NCBI RefSeq assembly: GCF_014646195.1
Contig: NZ_BMMZ01000002.1
Span: forward strand, 62,001-126,000
Source of the DNA: Microlunatus endophyticus
GTDB taxonomy: Bacteria > Actinomycetota > Actinomycetes > Propionibacteriales > Propionibacteriaceae
Reading direction: 5' to 3'
DNA: 64,000 nucleotides
Of this stretch, positions 7,711-16,867 are shown in pieces. The notes under the pieces were generated by a model, which had not been told where the DNA came from, did no database searches, and worked only from the letters and a program-made list of their open reading frames with translations. Within the stretch, counting starts at the first letter, position 1. Every line of letters begins with the position of its first letter. Position numbers and translations under genes: made by a program.

Positions 7711-9456
7711 TCAGCCAGAGGCCAGTTGCTGGGCGCAGTCCAGCAGCAGTGCGTGCACGAATGCCTGGGGCAGATTGCCGCGCAGTTGTCGCTGGGTGAC
7801 GTCGAATTCCTCGGACAGGATGCCGGGCGGTCCGCAGACCGTCCGCTGGATGTCGAAGTAGCGGTAGGCCGCCAGCTGGTTCCCCTGTTGGAGATGGGCG
7901 AGGCTCAGCATGAATCCACAGAGGGTGAACGAGCCCTCGGCCTCGCCCAGGGGACGCTCGTCGGGGCGGAACCGGTAGGCGTGGCCGTCAGCCAGCAGAT
8001 CGGCCTCGACCTGCCGCAGGGTGGCGACCGTCCGCGGGTCGTCCGGGGGCAGCGCTCCGCGCACCGGCGGCAGCACCAGTGAGGCGTCGACGCCCGGATG
8101 GTCCGGGCTGCGGCGCCAGTAGCCGACGGGATCGAGACTGCGACGCGTCGTCTCGGCCAGGATCGTCTCGGCAAGGCTGCGGTAACGATCGGCGGCGGCG
8201 GGCGGAGCCTGCCGCGCCACGGAACGCAGGCCTGCGACGACGGCCAGTCTGGAGTGGGTCCACCAGGCGTCGTCGAGCTCCCAGATACCTGCCTCGGGTT
8301 CGGTCCAGCGGTTCTCGATCGCAGCGACGGCGACCTCGATCGCCCGGTGGTGGTCCGGTCCGAGGCGGTCCAACCGGGCGCCGGCGGCCAGCAGCTGCAG
8401 GACCTCACCGAACGCATCCAGCTGGAACTGCTTGTTGGCCCGGTTGCCGATCTTGATCCGACCGCCGGGGTAGCCGGGCAGGTCGTCGGCTGATTCCTCG
8501 TCCGGCACCGGGCCGCCGTCCGTGCGATAGGCGGGTGCCAGCCGGTCGCCGTCCTCCAGCAGTCTGGCGGTGGTGAAGGCGAGGGCGTCGTCCAACAGCC
8601 GCAGTGGTTGGCCGACCGCGCCGGCCGGGCCCGCATACGCCTGGTCGCGGATCCACACGTAGCGGTAGTCGTAGTTGCGGCCGCGTTCGGCTCGTTCCGG
8701 CAGCCCCAGGGTGGCGGCGGCGACCATCCCGTTGCCGGGACTGGTCAGCCCGCGCAGCACTGCGTAGGCGTGCAGCGCGTCCCGAGGCGCCGCGGTGTTG
8801 GACAGGTCCGGCCGGTCCGACTGCCAATGCCCGGACGTGTCCCGCCACAGCCGGTCCGCATCCGGTCGGTCCGGCAGCGGCCGGTCACTGATCTCCAGGA
8901 CCAGGTCGTGCCGGCGTCCGGGGCCGATGGCGAGTTCACCGCGGAACATGTCGCTGTCCCAGTGGCCGTCCGGAGCACCGGACCAACGGAGGGTCAACGG
9001 ACCCAGCCGTGCCGTCCAGGCACCGGCGCCGTCGCGGCGCAGCTCGGTGGCACGGGTCCCGCCGAAGTCGCCGGACAGTTGCAGGTCAACACTCACCCGG
9101 CTGTCGTGGTCGGCCGTGATCCGGCGGAGCAGGACCAGCCGATGCGGGTCGCCGGGGGACGCCAGCGCGTCCCGGCAGCCGATGATGGTGTCATCCTGGC
9201 TGATCCACCGGTTGTTCCAGATCAGGCTGCCGCGTTCGTAGCTTCCGCCCCAGACGAACGGGGTCGTCGGCGTCACCGCATAGATGCCCGGGCCGCCGAC
9301 GAGGTGGGAGATCACGGCGGCCGACTCCCAGTGTGGCGCGCAGAGCCAGCCGATCTCACCTCGTGGGCCGACCACCGCACCCCGCGACCCGTCGGCGAGC
9401 AGCGCGTAATCCCGCAGGCCCTGCAGCGGATAGTCCGCGGCGAGCCGGTCGTTCAT
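7711..9456 (-). CDS. glycoside hydrolase family 15 protein (glucoamylase/trehalase-like)
   Basis: A 581-residue cytosolic protein with the GH15 layout: an N-terminal beta-sandwich beginning LQGLRDYALLADGSRGAVVG and an (alpha/alpha)6 barrel with NYDYRYVWIRD near residue 270. A C-terminal GEAEGSFTLCGF segment holds a candidate catalytic Glu. The family hydrolyses alpha-glucosidic bonds, and several actinobacterial members are trehalases. The ATG at 9456 is preferred over an upstream GTG at 9471 because GGGAG lies 5-10 bases before it. The usual DASF after the WIRD motif is replaced by QAYA, so activity is not assured. It converges with the formate dehydrogenase operon, 12 bases apart. Confidence 0.88.
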   Translation of the reverse strand: MNDRLAADYPLQGLRDYALLADGSRGAVVGPRGEIGWLCAPHWESAAVISHLVGGPGIYAVTPTTPFVWGGSYERGSLIWNNRWISQDDTIIGCRDALASPGDPHRLVLLRRITADHDSRVSVDLQLSGDFGGTRATELRRDGAGAWTARLGPLTLRWSGAPDGHWDSDMFRGELAIGPGRRHDLVLEISDRPLPDRPDADRLWRDTSGHWQSDRPDLSNTAAPRDALHAYAVLRGLTSPGNGMVAAATLGLPERAERGRNYDYRYVWIRDQAYAGPAGAVGQPLRLLDDALAFTTARLLEDGDRLAPAYRTDGGPVPDEESADDLPGYPGGRIKIGNRANKQFQLDAFGEVLQLLAAGARLDRLGPDHHRAIEVAVAAIENRWTEPEAGIWELDDAWWTHSRLAVVAGLRSVARQAPPAAADRYRSLAETILAETTRRSLDPVGYWRRSPDHPGVDASLVLPPVRGALPPDDPRTVATLRQVEADLLADGHAYRFRPDERPLGEAEGSFTLCGFMLSLAHLQQGNQLAAYRYFDIQRTVCGPPGILSEEFDVTQRQLRGNLPQAFVHALLLDCAQQLASG

Positions 9457-9528
9457 CGCACTCCCGCGCACAATCTGGCTCCTGCCTTACTCCCGCTCAT
9501 CCCGGTCACCCCGCCGTGGCACCGGTCG

Positions 9529-9885
9529 TCACCGGCACCGCCAGGCCCGCCATCCGGCCAGGGCGGCCTGGGCACCACTGACCACGGCGATCCGCCGACG
9601 GGAGGGTTGGCGTACGGCCAGCAGCAGCATGCTGCTCGCGTGGACCATTTCGACGACGGTATGCAGCCGCGCGAACCGACCGGGCGCAAGCGCCTCCAGC
9701 CCACCCTGGGTGAGATAGCGGGCACCGAGGACACCGATGCCCAGCTGTTCGGCCTGGTCCGGGACGCGGCCCTCGAGACGGCGGAAGAGCTCCGGCCCGG
9801 CGAGCAGCAGCGTGGCGCCCCAGATCATCCCGGCCACACCGAGCGGGCGCAGCGACCGACCAGGTCCGGGCCTGCGGGCGCTCAC
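9529..9885 (-). CDS. small membrane protein, hypothetical
   Basis: A 118-residue protein with an Arg-rich N-terminus and at least two hydrophobic stretches (VAGMIWGATLLLAG at about 17-30, and MLLLAV). Its GTG start overlaps the stop of the upstream dehydrogenase (GTGA), so it is translationally coupled to it. No domain is recognised. The gene pair may act on a membrane-associated substrate, because the dehydrogenase also ends in a hydrophobic helix. Confidence 0.65.
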   Translation of the reverse strand: MSARRPGPGRSLRPLGVAGMIWGATLLLAGPELFRRLEGRVPDQAEQLGIGVLGARYLTQGGLEALAPGRFARLHTVVEMVHASSMLLLAVRQPSRRRIAVVSGAQAALAGWRAWRCR

Positions 9886-10883
9886 CGCCTGGCCCTGCCG
9901 ACCACTGCGGCGGTGGCGGCGACGACTGCGGCGCCGACACCAGCGAGCTTGTACTTGTTGTGGGCCAGCCACAGCTGCGGTGCCCGCGACTTCGCCCGGT
10001 CGTCGAAGGCGCCGTGGGCACCGAAGTCCTTGCCGTCCGGACCGTCCGCGGGCTCCCACAGGTTGACCGGCGCATCGGCGGGTCGCCGCTCGGAGGTCTG
10101 CTGGCTCTTGAAGCCGGTCCTGGCCAGATAGCGGTCCAACAGGCCCGGAGCGACCTTGTTGCCCAGGATGGTCAGCACGGTGCTGGCGCCGACCCAGTAT
10201 TCGCGCTGACGGGGATGGTCGGCGGCGTACAGGATCGCCGCGGCCGCGACCTCGGGCTGATAGATCGGCGGCACCGGCTGCGCCTGGCGGGGCATCCGGG
10301 ACAACAACCAGCGGAACTGCGGAGTATTCACCCCGGGCATGTGCACCATCGTCACGTGGACATCGCTCTTCTCGTGCAACAGCTCCACCCGCAACGACTC
10401 GGTGAAGGCGCGGATGCCATGTTTGGCACCGCAATAGGCCGACTGCAAGGGAATGGCGCGGTAGGCCAAGGCGGACCCGACCTGCACGATCGTTCCCCGG
10501 TTGCGCGCCATCATCGGCTTCAGCACCGACAAGGTGCAGTGCACGAAGCCCAGATAGCTGACCTCGGTGGTCCGGCGGAATTCGTCGGCGGCGAGTTTCC
10601 AGACCGGTGAGAAGACCGAGCTGAACGCAGCATTCACCCAGATGTCGATCGGGCCGAGTTCCCGCTCGATCTGCTCGACAGCTGCCTCGACCGCTTCGGC
10701 ATCGGCGACGTCGGTCGGCACCACCAGCGGTGTCCCGCCGCGCAGCCGAACGTCCTCGGCTGCCGCCTGTAGTCCCTTCTCACCGCGTGCGATCAGCGCG
10801 ATTGCGGCCCCGCGTTCGGCGAACGCCCGGGCGCAGCTCCGGCCGATGCCACCCGAGGCACCGGTTACGACGACAACGGACAT
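9882..10883 (-). CDS. short-chain dehydrogenase/reductase with C-terminal membrane anchor
   Basis: A 333-residue classical SDR. The nucleotide-binding motif TGASGGIG is at residues 7-14 and the catalytic Ser137, Tyr150 and Lys154 (SAYCGAK) are present. The usual NNAG motif is altered to VNAAF. After the roughly 250-residue catalytic domain come a linker and a hydrophobic C-terminal helix (AGVGAAVVAATAAVV), suggesting membrane attachment. A purine-rich GAGGGGAAG precedes the ATG. It is coupled to the small membrane protein downstream. The substrate cannot be read from sequence. Confidence 0.9.
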   Translation of the reverse strand: MSVVVVTGASGGIGRSCARAFAERGAAIALIARGEKGLQAAAEDVRLRGGTPLVVPTDVADAEAVEAAVEQIERELGPIDIWVNAAFSSVFSPVWKLAADEFRRTTEVSYLGFVHCTLSVLKPMMARNRGTIVQVGSALAYRAIPLQSAYCGAKHGIRAFTESLRVELLHEKSDVHVTMVHMPGVNTPQFRWLLSRMPRQAQPVPPIYQPEVAAAAILYAADHPRQREYWVGASTVLTILGNKVAPGLLDRYLARTGFKSQQTSERRPADAPVNLWEPADGPDGKDFGAHGAFDDRAKSRAPQLWLAHNKYKLAGVGAAVVAATAAVVGRARR

Positions 10884-10973
10884 GCTTCCCCTCGGTTTCG
10901 GCGGTCGGTAGTGGTTCTGTGCCCACGAGTGCGTTGTCGAATCACCGTCCTCAGCAGGTCGAACAAGGTCTGA

Positions 10974-11219
10974 ACAAGCGGCCGAGCAGCCTGTACCCGT
11001 GACAACCGACCGCCGCTGCGGTACCTATGTGTTACGGAACACCACGCCGCCCATGTCTTCGCCCGGGTCGCAGGCTTCGCGCTGGTTGCGGCAGCGATCA
11101 TCGGGTTCGCCGAGCAGATCTGGTGGTTCGCGATCGTCTGCTTGGTCCTCTTCGTGGCCATCGGCGTATTCGAGGCGATCACGATCTTCAGGCACCGTCG
11201 CACCCCGCGGCCACGCTGA
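10974..11219 (+). other. open frame for a small membrane protein without a normal start codon
   Basis: The 370-base gap between the dehydrogenase and selD holds an open frame with convincing protein character. Two hydrophobic segments (FARVAGFALVAAAIIGFAEQ and WWFAIVCLVLFVAIGVFE) are followed by a basic tail FRHRRTPRPR and TGA at 11217-11219. No ATG, GTG or TTG in this frame precedes the first hydrophobic segment; CTG at 11016 is the only near-start. It may use a rare start, be frameshifted, or be a decayed gene. Nothing else is seen in the gap. Confidence 0.35.
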
Positions 11220-11252
11220 TCTTGCTGCACCGCGGGCCGCCGCGCGGAAGAG

Positions 11253-12260
11253 TCAGCGGATGATCAACCGGTGATCACCGGGCGCGACGACCTCCCCGAT
11301 CACCGGGTGGCCGGGGACCTCGCCGACGATCAACAAGCCGCCGCTGGTTTGCGCGTCCGCAAGCAGGATCAACTCGTCTTCGCCGACGGACGCGTCCACC
11401 TGCGGCTGCACCCAGGCGAGATTGCGCCGGGTGCTCCCACTGACGTATCCGTCCTCCAACGCCTTCCGGGCGCCGTCCAGGTAGGGCACTGCGGCGGCAT
11501 CGATGATCATGGAGACGTCGGAGGCTCGGGCCATTTTGTACGCGTGTCCCAGCAGGCCGAAGCCGGTGATGTCGGTCGCGGCCTGCACGCCGGTCGCCAG
11601 GGCGGCACGGGAGGCCTCCGCATTGAGCGCCGCCATCGATTCGATCGCCTCCGCGAAGACCTGTCCGGTCGCTTTGTGCCGGTTGTTGAGCACCCCGATA
11701 CCGAGCGGTTTCGTCAGTGTCAGCGGCAATCCCGGTCGCGCGGCGTCGTTGCGCAGCAGCCGCTCCGGATCGGCCAGGCCGGTGATCGCCATTCCGTATT
11801 TTGGCTCCGGATCGTCGATGCTCTGGCCACCGGCCAGATGCATCCGTGCCTGCCGGGCGATGTCGGCACCGCCCCGCAGCACCTCGGCCAGCAATTCCAT
11901 CGGCAGCACATCCCGCGGCCAGCCGACCAGGTTGAGCCCGACCAGCGGGACCGCACCCATGGCGTAGATGTCGGACAGCGCATTGGCAGCGGCGATCCGG
12001 CCGAAGTCGTACGCGTCGTCGACGACCGCGGTGAAGAAGTCGGTGGTCGCGACGACCGCCCGGTCCTCCTCGATACTGACCACGGCGGCGTCGTCCCCGG
12101 TCTCCAACCCGACCAGCAGCTCGGGTGAGGTCCACGGCACCAGACCGGCGACGACGTCTTCCAATTCACCCGGCGGGATCTTGCATGCACAACCGCCGCC
12201 GTGGGCGTACTGGGTCAGCCGAAAGCTGCTGCGAAGATCGAGATTGGCGTCAGTGGTCAC
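11253..12260 (-). CDS. selD: selenophosphate synthase
   Basis: Makes selenophosphate from selenide and ATP, the selenium donor for Sec-tRNA synthesis. The 335-residue product begins with the family signature LTQYAHGGGCACKIPPGEL: Cys24 occupies the catalytic Cys/Sec position and Lys27 the ATP-reactive lysine. The Gly-rich ATP-binding region and the domain architecture of the AIR synthase-like family follow (DITGFGLLGHAYKMARASDV). This copy uses Cys, so it is not itself a selenoprotein. It is divergent from tRNA-Sec and selA-selB with a 39-base gap, so the promoters face each other. Confidence 0.96.
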   Translation of the reverse strand: MTTDANLDLRSSFRLTQYAHGGGCACKIPPGELEDVVAGLVPWTSPELLVGLETGDDAAVVSIEEDRAVVATTDFFTAVVDDAYDFGRIAAANALSDIYAMGAVPLVGLNLVGWPRDVLPMELLAEVLRGGADIARQARMHLAGGQSIDDPEPKYGMAITGLADPERLLRNDAARPGLPLTLTKPLGIGVLNNRHKATGQVFAEAIESMAALNAEASRAALATGVQAATDITGFGLLGHAYKMARASDVSMIIDAAAVPYLDGARKALEDGYVSGSTRRNLAWVQPQVDASVGEDELILLADAQTSGGLLIVGEVPGHPVIGEVVAPGDHRLIIR

Positions 12261-12299
12261 TCGTCCACCCTAGGAGTGATTGGCCGTAGGGTGGCGGGC

Positions 12300-12395
12300 G
12301 GAGGCGTACAGGTGCCTGGTGGCCCTCCCGGTCTTCAAAACCGGTGAAGCCGAGCAGCTCGGCTTGGCGGGTTCGATTCCCGTCCGTCTCCGCCA
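12300..12395 (+). tRNA. selC: tRNA-Sec (anticodon UCA)
   Basis: A 96-base tRNA with encoded CCA. The anticodon arm CCGGT-CTTCAAA-ACCGG places TCA as anticodon, complementary to UGA. The variable arm is long (AAGCCGAG…CTCGGCTT), and the T arm is GCGGG-TTCGATT-CCCGT. The acceptor strand GGAGGCGT pairs with CCGTCTCC except at the last position, giving the long acceptor typical of bacterial tRNA-Sec, with discriminator G as in E. coli selC. It sits directly upstream of selA. Confidence 0.97.
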
Positions 12396-12456
12396 CAGTG
12401 CTCGACACGCCGCACGGATGAGGGGATATGTGACCCCTCGGCAGGAGGAGGGATCG

Positions 12457-13740
12457 GTGGATCATCGGCGCCAGGTGCCGCGCACCGATCGGGTGCTCGC
12501 CGACGAGCGGCTTCGTGCGGCTGCCGTACGCCTCGGCCCGGCGCTGGTGAAACAGGCGGTGATCACCGCCCAGCAACAGGCCCGGGACGGCGTCATCGCA
12601 CCCGGTGCCGTCGCCGACGAGGCCGTCGCGTCACTGCCGGAGGCCGCGGCCAGCACCCGACCGGTGATCAACGCCACCGGAGTCGTGCTGCACACCAACC
12701 TCGGCCGAGCCAGTTTGTCCGCGGCCGCCGTCGAGGCGCTGACCCGGGCGGCCGGCCCTACCGACGTCGAATTCGATCTTGCCTCAGGGCAGCGGGCCCA
12801 ACGCGGTCGTGGCACCCTGTCCGCGCTCCGGGCCGCGGTGCCTGCGGGCGGGGATGTTGCCGTGGTCAACAACGGCGCAGCGGCGCTCATCCTGGCCACC
12901 ACGGCCCTGGCAGCCGGCCGGGACGTGATCATCAGCCGTGGCGAGATGGTGGAGATCGGGGACGGCTTCCGGTTGCCGGAGTTGATCATGTCGACCGGCG
13001 CCCGGCTGCGCGAGGTCGGCACCACGAACCGGACCAAGATCACCGACTACACCGACGCGGTCGGACCGGACACCGGCTGCATTCTCAAGGTGCATCCCAG
13101 CAATTTCCAGGTGCGAGGATTCACCTCCAGCGTGGCCGTCGACAAGCTCGCCGGGCTCGGTGTGCCGGTGGTCGTCGATATCGGCAGCGGACTGCTGGCA
13201 CCGGATCCGTTGCTGCCGGACGAGCCGGACGCGGACAGCACGCTGCGGGCCGGTGCGAGTTTGGTGACGGCCAGCGGGGACAAGTTGCTCGGCGGTCCGC
13301 AGGCCGGGTTGCTGCTGGGTGAGAAGTCGATCATCGAGCGGCTGCGCCGGCACCCGCTGGCACGGGCGCTGCGGGTTGACAAACTGACGCTCGCTGCTCT
13401 GGAGGCGACCTTGGTCGGGCCGCTGACGCCGACCTGGCAGGCATTGCGCGCCGATCCCGAGGATTTGCGTGCCCGCGCCGCCGCCATCGCTGCAGCCGTT
13501 CGTGATCACGTCGAAGCGACCGTGGTCGGCTCCGACGGCGCGGTCGGTGGTGGCGGCGCGCCGGGTGTCAGCCTGCCGGGGTGGGCGATCGCGCTGCCGG
13601 AGGCGTACGCGATCCGGTTGCGCATCGGGGAACCGGCGATCGTCGGCCGGATCGAACGCGGCCGGTGCCTGCTCGACCTGCGCTGCGTGCCGGCCGACCA
13701 GGACCAGCTGATCATCGGTGGAATCCTCCGGAGCGTCTGA
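12457..13740 (+). CDS. selA: L-seryl-tRNA(Sec) selenium transferase (selenocysteine synthase)
   Basis: A PLP enzyme that converts Ser-tRNA(Sec) to Sec-tRNA(Sec) using selenophosphate. The 427-residue protein carries TGVVLHTNLGRA near residue 74, the GEMVEIGDGFRLPE stretch, and the PLP lysine Lys276 in TASGDKLLGGPQAG. I chose the GTG at 12457 because GGAGGAGGG ends four bases before it; the frame is also open upstream through the tRNA, which is not plausible as coding. It follows tRNA-Sec by about 60 bases and precedes selB by 2 bases. Confidence 0.96.
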   Translation: MDHRRQVPRTDRVLADERLRAAAVRLGPALVKQAVITAQQQARDGVIAPGAVADEAVASLPEAAASTRPVINATGVVLHTNLGRASLSAAAVEALTRAAGPTDVEFDLASGQRAQRGRGTLSALRAAVPAGGDVAVVNNGAAALILATTALAAGRDVIISRGEMVEIGDGFRLPELIMSTGARLREVGTTNRTKITDYTDAVGPDTGCILKVHPSNFQVRGFTSSVAVDKLAGLGVPVVVDIGSGLLAPDPLLPDEPDADSTLRAGASLVTASGDKLLGGPQAGLLLGEKSIIERLRRHPLARALRVDKLTLAALEATLVGPLTPTWQALRADPEDLRARAAAIAAAVRDHVEATVVGSDGAVGGGGAPGVSLPGWAIALPEAYAIRLRIGEPAIVGRIERGRCLLDLRCVPADQDQLIIGGILRSV

Positions 13741-13742
13741 CC

Positions 13743-15554
13743 GTGCACGTGATCGCCACCGCGGGACATGTCGATCATGGAAAGTCGACTCTGGTCAGGG
13801 CGCTGACCGGGATGGAGCCGGACCGGTTCGCCGAGGAGAAACGACGCGGGCTGACCATCGAGCTCGGCTACGCCTGGACGACACTGCCCGGTCCGGACGC
13901 ACCCGCGGATCCGGTGCTCGCCTTCGTCGACGTGCCCGGTCACGAACGGTTCATCGCCACCATGCTGGCCGGACTCGGCCCGTCACCCGCGGTGATGTTC
14001 GTGGTCGCCGCGGACGAGGGCTGGCGGCAGCAGTCGACCGAACACCTGGCCGCCGTCGACGCCCTCGGGCTGACGCACGGCATCCTGGTCGTCACCCGCA
14101 GCGATCGCGCCGATCCCGGCCCGGCCACCATTGAAGCCGTTGCCAGATTGGCGGATTCGAGCCTTGGTCAGGTACCTGCCATCGCGGTGTCCGGGTTGAC
14201 CGGAGACGGGTTGCCCCGACTGCGCCAGGCCTTGGCTGATCTTGTCCGCACCCTGCCTGACCCGGTGACTGACGGCCGGATCCGGCTCTGGGTCGACCGC
14301 TCGTTCACCATCCGCGGCGCGGGCACGGTGATCACCGGCACTCTCGGCGCCGGCACCCTCGGCATCGGCGACGAGCTGCAACTGGACGACCGAAGGACGC
14401 GGATTCGCGGCCTGCAGGCACTTGGCCGGGACCATGATCAGGTCAGCGCCGTGGCCCGGGTCGCGGTCAACCTGCGGGGTGTCGGACCGGACGACATCGG
14501 TCGCGGTAACGCATTGATCACCCCGGACGCCTGGTACTCCGCCGCAGTGGCCGATGTACGGGTGCGACCTGTCGGCCGCAGTGTCGACGATCTCCCGGCC
14601 CAACTGGTTGCGCACCTCGGCACCGCCGCGATCCCGGTCCGGCTGCGACCGCTCGGCGGCCCGATGGTGCGGTTGACCCTCTCCCGGGCGGTACCGCTGA
14701 CGCCCGGCGACCGACTGGTGCTCCGCGATCCCGGTCGGCATGCGGTCGCTGCCGGGGCGATCGTGCTGGACGTCGATCCGCCCGAGTTGCGTCGTCGCGG
14801 CGCAGCCCGACAGCGGGCCGCCGACCTGGTCCGCCGGGAACACGTCTCGGTCACCGAGATCCTGGCCGACGAGGTCCGGCGACGCGGACCCGTCCGGCGC
14901 TCCGATCTTCAGGTCCGCGGAATCGGCATCGACGGCCGGGCGGACCTGGTGAGCATCGACGACTGGCTGATCGATCCGCAGACCTTCGGCGATCGAGGTC
15001 GGGCATTGGCAGCGGCGGTCGACGACCGCGCGAATGCCGCGCCATTGGACCCGCGGCTGAGCATCGAGGGTGCCCGGCGCGCCGCCGGACTGCCCGACCG
15101 CCGACTGGTCGCCCCGGTGGCGGCGGCCGCCGGTCTGGTGATCGTCGACGGATCCGTGGAGCGGCCGCAGACCGGAGACGATCTCGGCGCGGCCGAGCCG
15201 GGACTGCGGACACTCACCGAGCACCTCACGGCGGCCCCGTACGCTGCGCCCGAGCGCCCTCAGCTCGACGAGTGGGGGCTGGGGATGCGGGAGCTGGCCG
15301 CCGCCGAACGTGCGGGGCGGATCGTCCGGCTGGCCGAGGACATCGTGCTGTTGCCGACCGGTCCGGCGCTGGCGATGCGGACACTCGCCGCGCTGCCGCA
15401 GCCCTTCACCACCAGCGCCGCCCGGCAGGCGCTCGGCAGCACCCGCCGGGTGATCATTCCGCTGTTGGAGAGTCTCGATCGGCGCGGCTGGACGATTCGG
15501 GTCGACGCCGATCACCGCCGCGTCCGTACCGGCGGTACCAGCCGCGCCGACTAG
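13743..15554 (+). CDS. selB: selenocysteine-specific translation elongation factor
   Basis: Delivers Sec-tRNA to UGA by binding GTP, the tRNA and the SECIS hairpin. The 603-residue product has an EF-Tu-like GTPase domain: the P-loop AGHVDHGKST at residues 7-16, RGLTIELGYAW as the switch region and DVPGHERF at 63-70. The base-recognition motif is TRSD at 118-121 instead of NKxD, as in other SelB proteins. Beta-barrel domains and C-terminal winged-helix repeats for SECIS binding follow. The GTG start lies 2 bases after the selA stop, so the genes are co-translated. Its likely client in this window is fdhA. Confidence 0.96.
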   Translation: MHVIATAGHVDHGKSTLVRALTGMEPDRFAEEKRRGLTIELGYAWTTLPGPDAPADPVLAFVDVPGHERFIATMLAGLGPSPAVMFVVAADEGWRQQSTEHLAAVDALGLTHGILVVTRSDRADPGPATIEAVARLADSSLGQVPAIAVSGLTGDGLPRLRQALADLVRTLPDPVTDGRIRLWVDRSFTIRGAGTVITGTLGAGTLGIGDELQLDDRRTRIRGLQALGRDHDQVSAVARVAVNLRGVGPDDIGRGNALITPDAWYSAAVADVRVRPVGRSVDDLPAQLVAHLGTAAIPVRLRPLGGPMVRLTLSRAVPLTPGDRLVLRDPGRHAVAAGAIVLDVDPPELRRRGAARQRAADLVRREHVSVTEILADEVRRRGPVRRSDLQVRGIGIDGRADLVSIDDWLIDPQTFGDRGRALAAAVDDRANAAPLDPRLSIEGARRAAGLPDRRLVAPVAAAAGLVIVDGSVERPQTGDDLGAAEPGLRTLTEHLTAAPYAAPERPQLDEWGLGMRELAAAERAGRIVRLAEDIVLLPTGPALAMRTLAALPQPFTTSAARQALGSTRRVIIPLLESLDRRGWTIRVDADHRRVRTGGTSRAD

Positions 15555-15582
15555 CCGGCAGCCGGTTTCCGGATCGGGCGGG

Positions 15583-16707
15583 CTACCAGCGAAGAACCGC
15601 CCCGGCAGGCGCACCGGCCATCGTCGAGGAACGGGTGATGACCGGTTCCGCCTGGGTCAGCAGGGCCATCGCCAGCAGGACGAGTTCGGCACGCTGCGGC
15701 CGGTCCGCCGGTACTGCGCCGAGCGCGAGGCCCGGGTGATCAGCGGGGTCGACCTCCTGTACTCCGGCATCCGGATCCGAGAGCGCCTCCGGATCGAGCA
15801 GCAGCGTCTCGACGCTGCCCTGGATCAGGGCATCCACGGTGTCGGACACCCCGGTGGTCGCGCCGTGGCCCTGGCCGAGGCGATCCCGCAGCAGATGGAC
15901 CGCCCCCAGCCGATGGGCAACCGAGCGGGCCGCGACGACCTGCCGGAGCTCGGAGATGATCGCATCCTCGCTGCCGTCGGCCTCGCGGCTGCCCTCGGTC
16001 AACTCGACGATCTCGACCTGACCGCCGCGCTCGTGCTGCCGGAGCTTGTCCAGCACCCGGGCGCGGGCGTCCTGGTCTCCGCCGACGACCACGTATTCGA
16101 CGCCGGGTCGCAGCTGCCGGTCGATCTCGGCGACCACCTCGTCGGCGTTGCGGCCCCACACGGTCTCGGTGGAACGCTGGAAATTCAACTGGTTCCAGGC
16201 ACCGCCCTTGATCTTGTGTTCCCACGGTGATTTCTCACCGACGGATGCCTGGTGGTCGGGCTGCATCGTGACCGGGCTGAAGCCGGCCACGTCGCCGCCC
16301 TCATGATCGACCAGGGCCAGCACGAAGTCGCCGGCGTCGGTGTCGCTGAGCCAGGCGCTCAGATCCGGCAGCCCGGACCAGCTCGTGGTCGGACGGCTGA
16401 TCGGCACGCGGATGACGTCGTCCAGCAGCACGCCGCGTTCGCTGGCGACCACCATCCGGCTGACGGGAGCGGCCAGGTGGGTGTTGGCCGTCAACAACTC
16501 ACGGATCGGTTCGATCACCGTGCCCGGTGCGCCCTGGGCGCGCAGGTCGTCCATCGCGTCCCTGGCGCGGATCTCGACGATGTGCTCGCCGTCCTCGGTA
16601 TTGCGGGTGACGTCGAGGTAGACACTGGCGAACGGGCCCGGGTCGTCGTACAGCCGGACGGCCGCGTGCCGGGCCCGCGTCGTGGCGGACGGTGTGTCGC
16701 TGGGCAT
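15583..16707 (-). CDS. Rv2629-like protein (bacterial eRF1/Vms1-type release factor family)
   Basis: A 374-residue soluble protein resembling mycobacterial Rv2629, a dormancy-regulon gene. The group is related to the archaeo-eukaryotic release factor/Vms1 peptidyl-tRNA hydrolase fold. Features in order: an N-terminal FASVYLDVTR domain, ADEVVAEIDRQL and VEYVVVGGDQDARARVLDKL in the middle, and a C-terminal domain with AHRLGAVHLLRDRLGQGHGATTGV. GAGGAGAG sits just before the ATG. It is divergent from the Acg-like gene and lies next to a DosS/DosR pair, which matches its membership of DosR regulons elsewhere. Its biochemical role here is unknown; ribosome rescue or stress release is inference from the fold. 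Confidence 0.8.
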   Translation of the reverse strand: MPSDTPSATTRARHAAVRLYDDPGPFASVYLDVTRNTEDGEHIVEIRARDAMDDLRAQGAPGTVIEPIRELLTANTHLAAPVSRMVVASERGVLLDDVIRVPISRPTTSWSGLPDLSAWLSDTDAGDFVLALVDHEGGDVAGFSPVTMQPDHQASVGEKSPWEHKIKGGAWNQLNFQRSTETVWGRNADEVVAEIDRQLRPGVEYVVVGGDQDARARVLDKLRQHERGGQVEIVELTEGSREADGSEDAIISELRQVVAARSVAHRLGAVHLLRDRLGQGHGATTGVSDTVDALIQGSVETLLLDPEALSDPDAGVQEVDPADHPGLALGAVPADRPQRAELVLLAMALLTQAEPVITRSSTMAGAPAGAVLRW

Positions 16708-16826
16708 CAGGTTCTCTCCTCAGCATCTCGGGGTCTCGTTGACCTTCGCGATACCCGGTCGGTCCGGACCGACACGGCCGACCCAGACGCAGTGTGTGCA
16801 TTCACGCCGATGGGCCCGGGAGTCAG

Positions 16827-16839
16827 TGGCGAAAGTCCC
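16827..16839 (-). promoter_or_regulatory. possible DosR/DevR binding half-site
   Basis: In the divergent region between the Rv2629-like and Acg-like genes, the minus strand reads GGGACTTTCGCCA. This resembles the left half of the mycobacterial DosR consensus (GGGACTWWAGTCCC, often degenerate in the right half). It is about 29 bases upstream of the ATG at 16868, a position compatible with activation. A similar site lies at 21048. Confidence 0.35.
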
Positions 16840-16867
16840 TACACCGGCGGCACCGGCCGGCGGCAGC

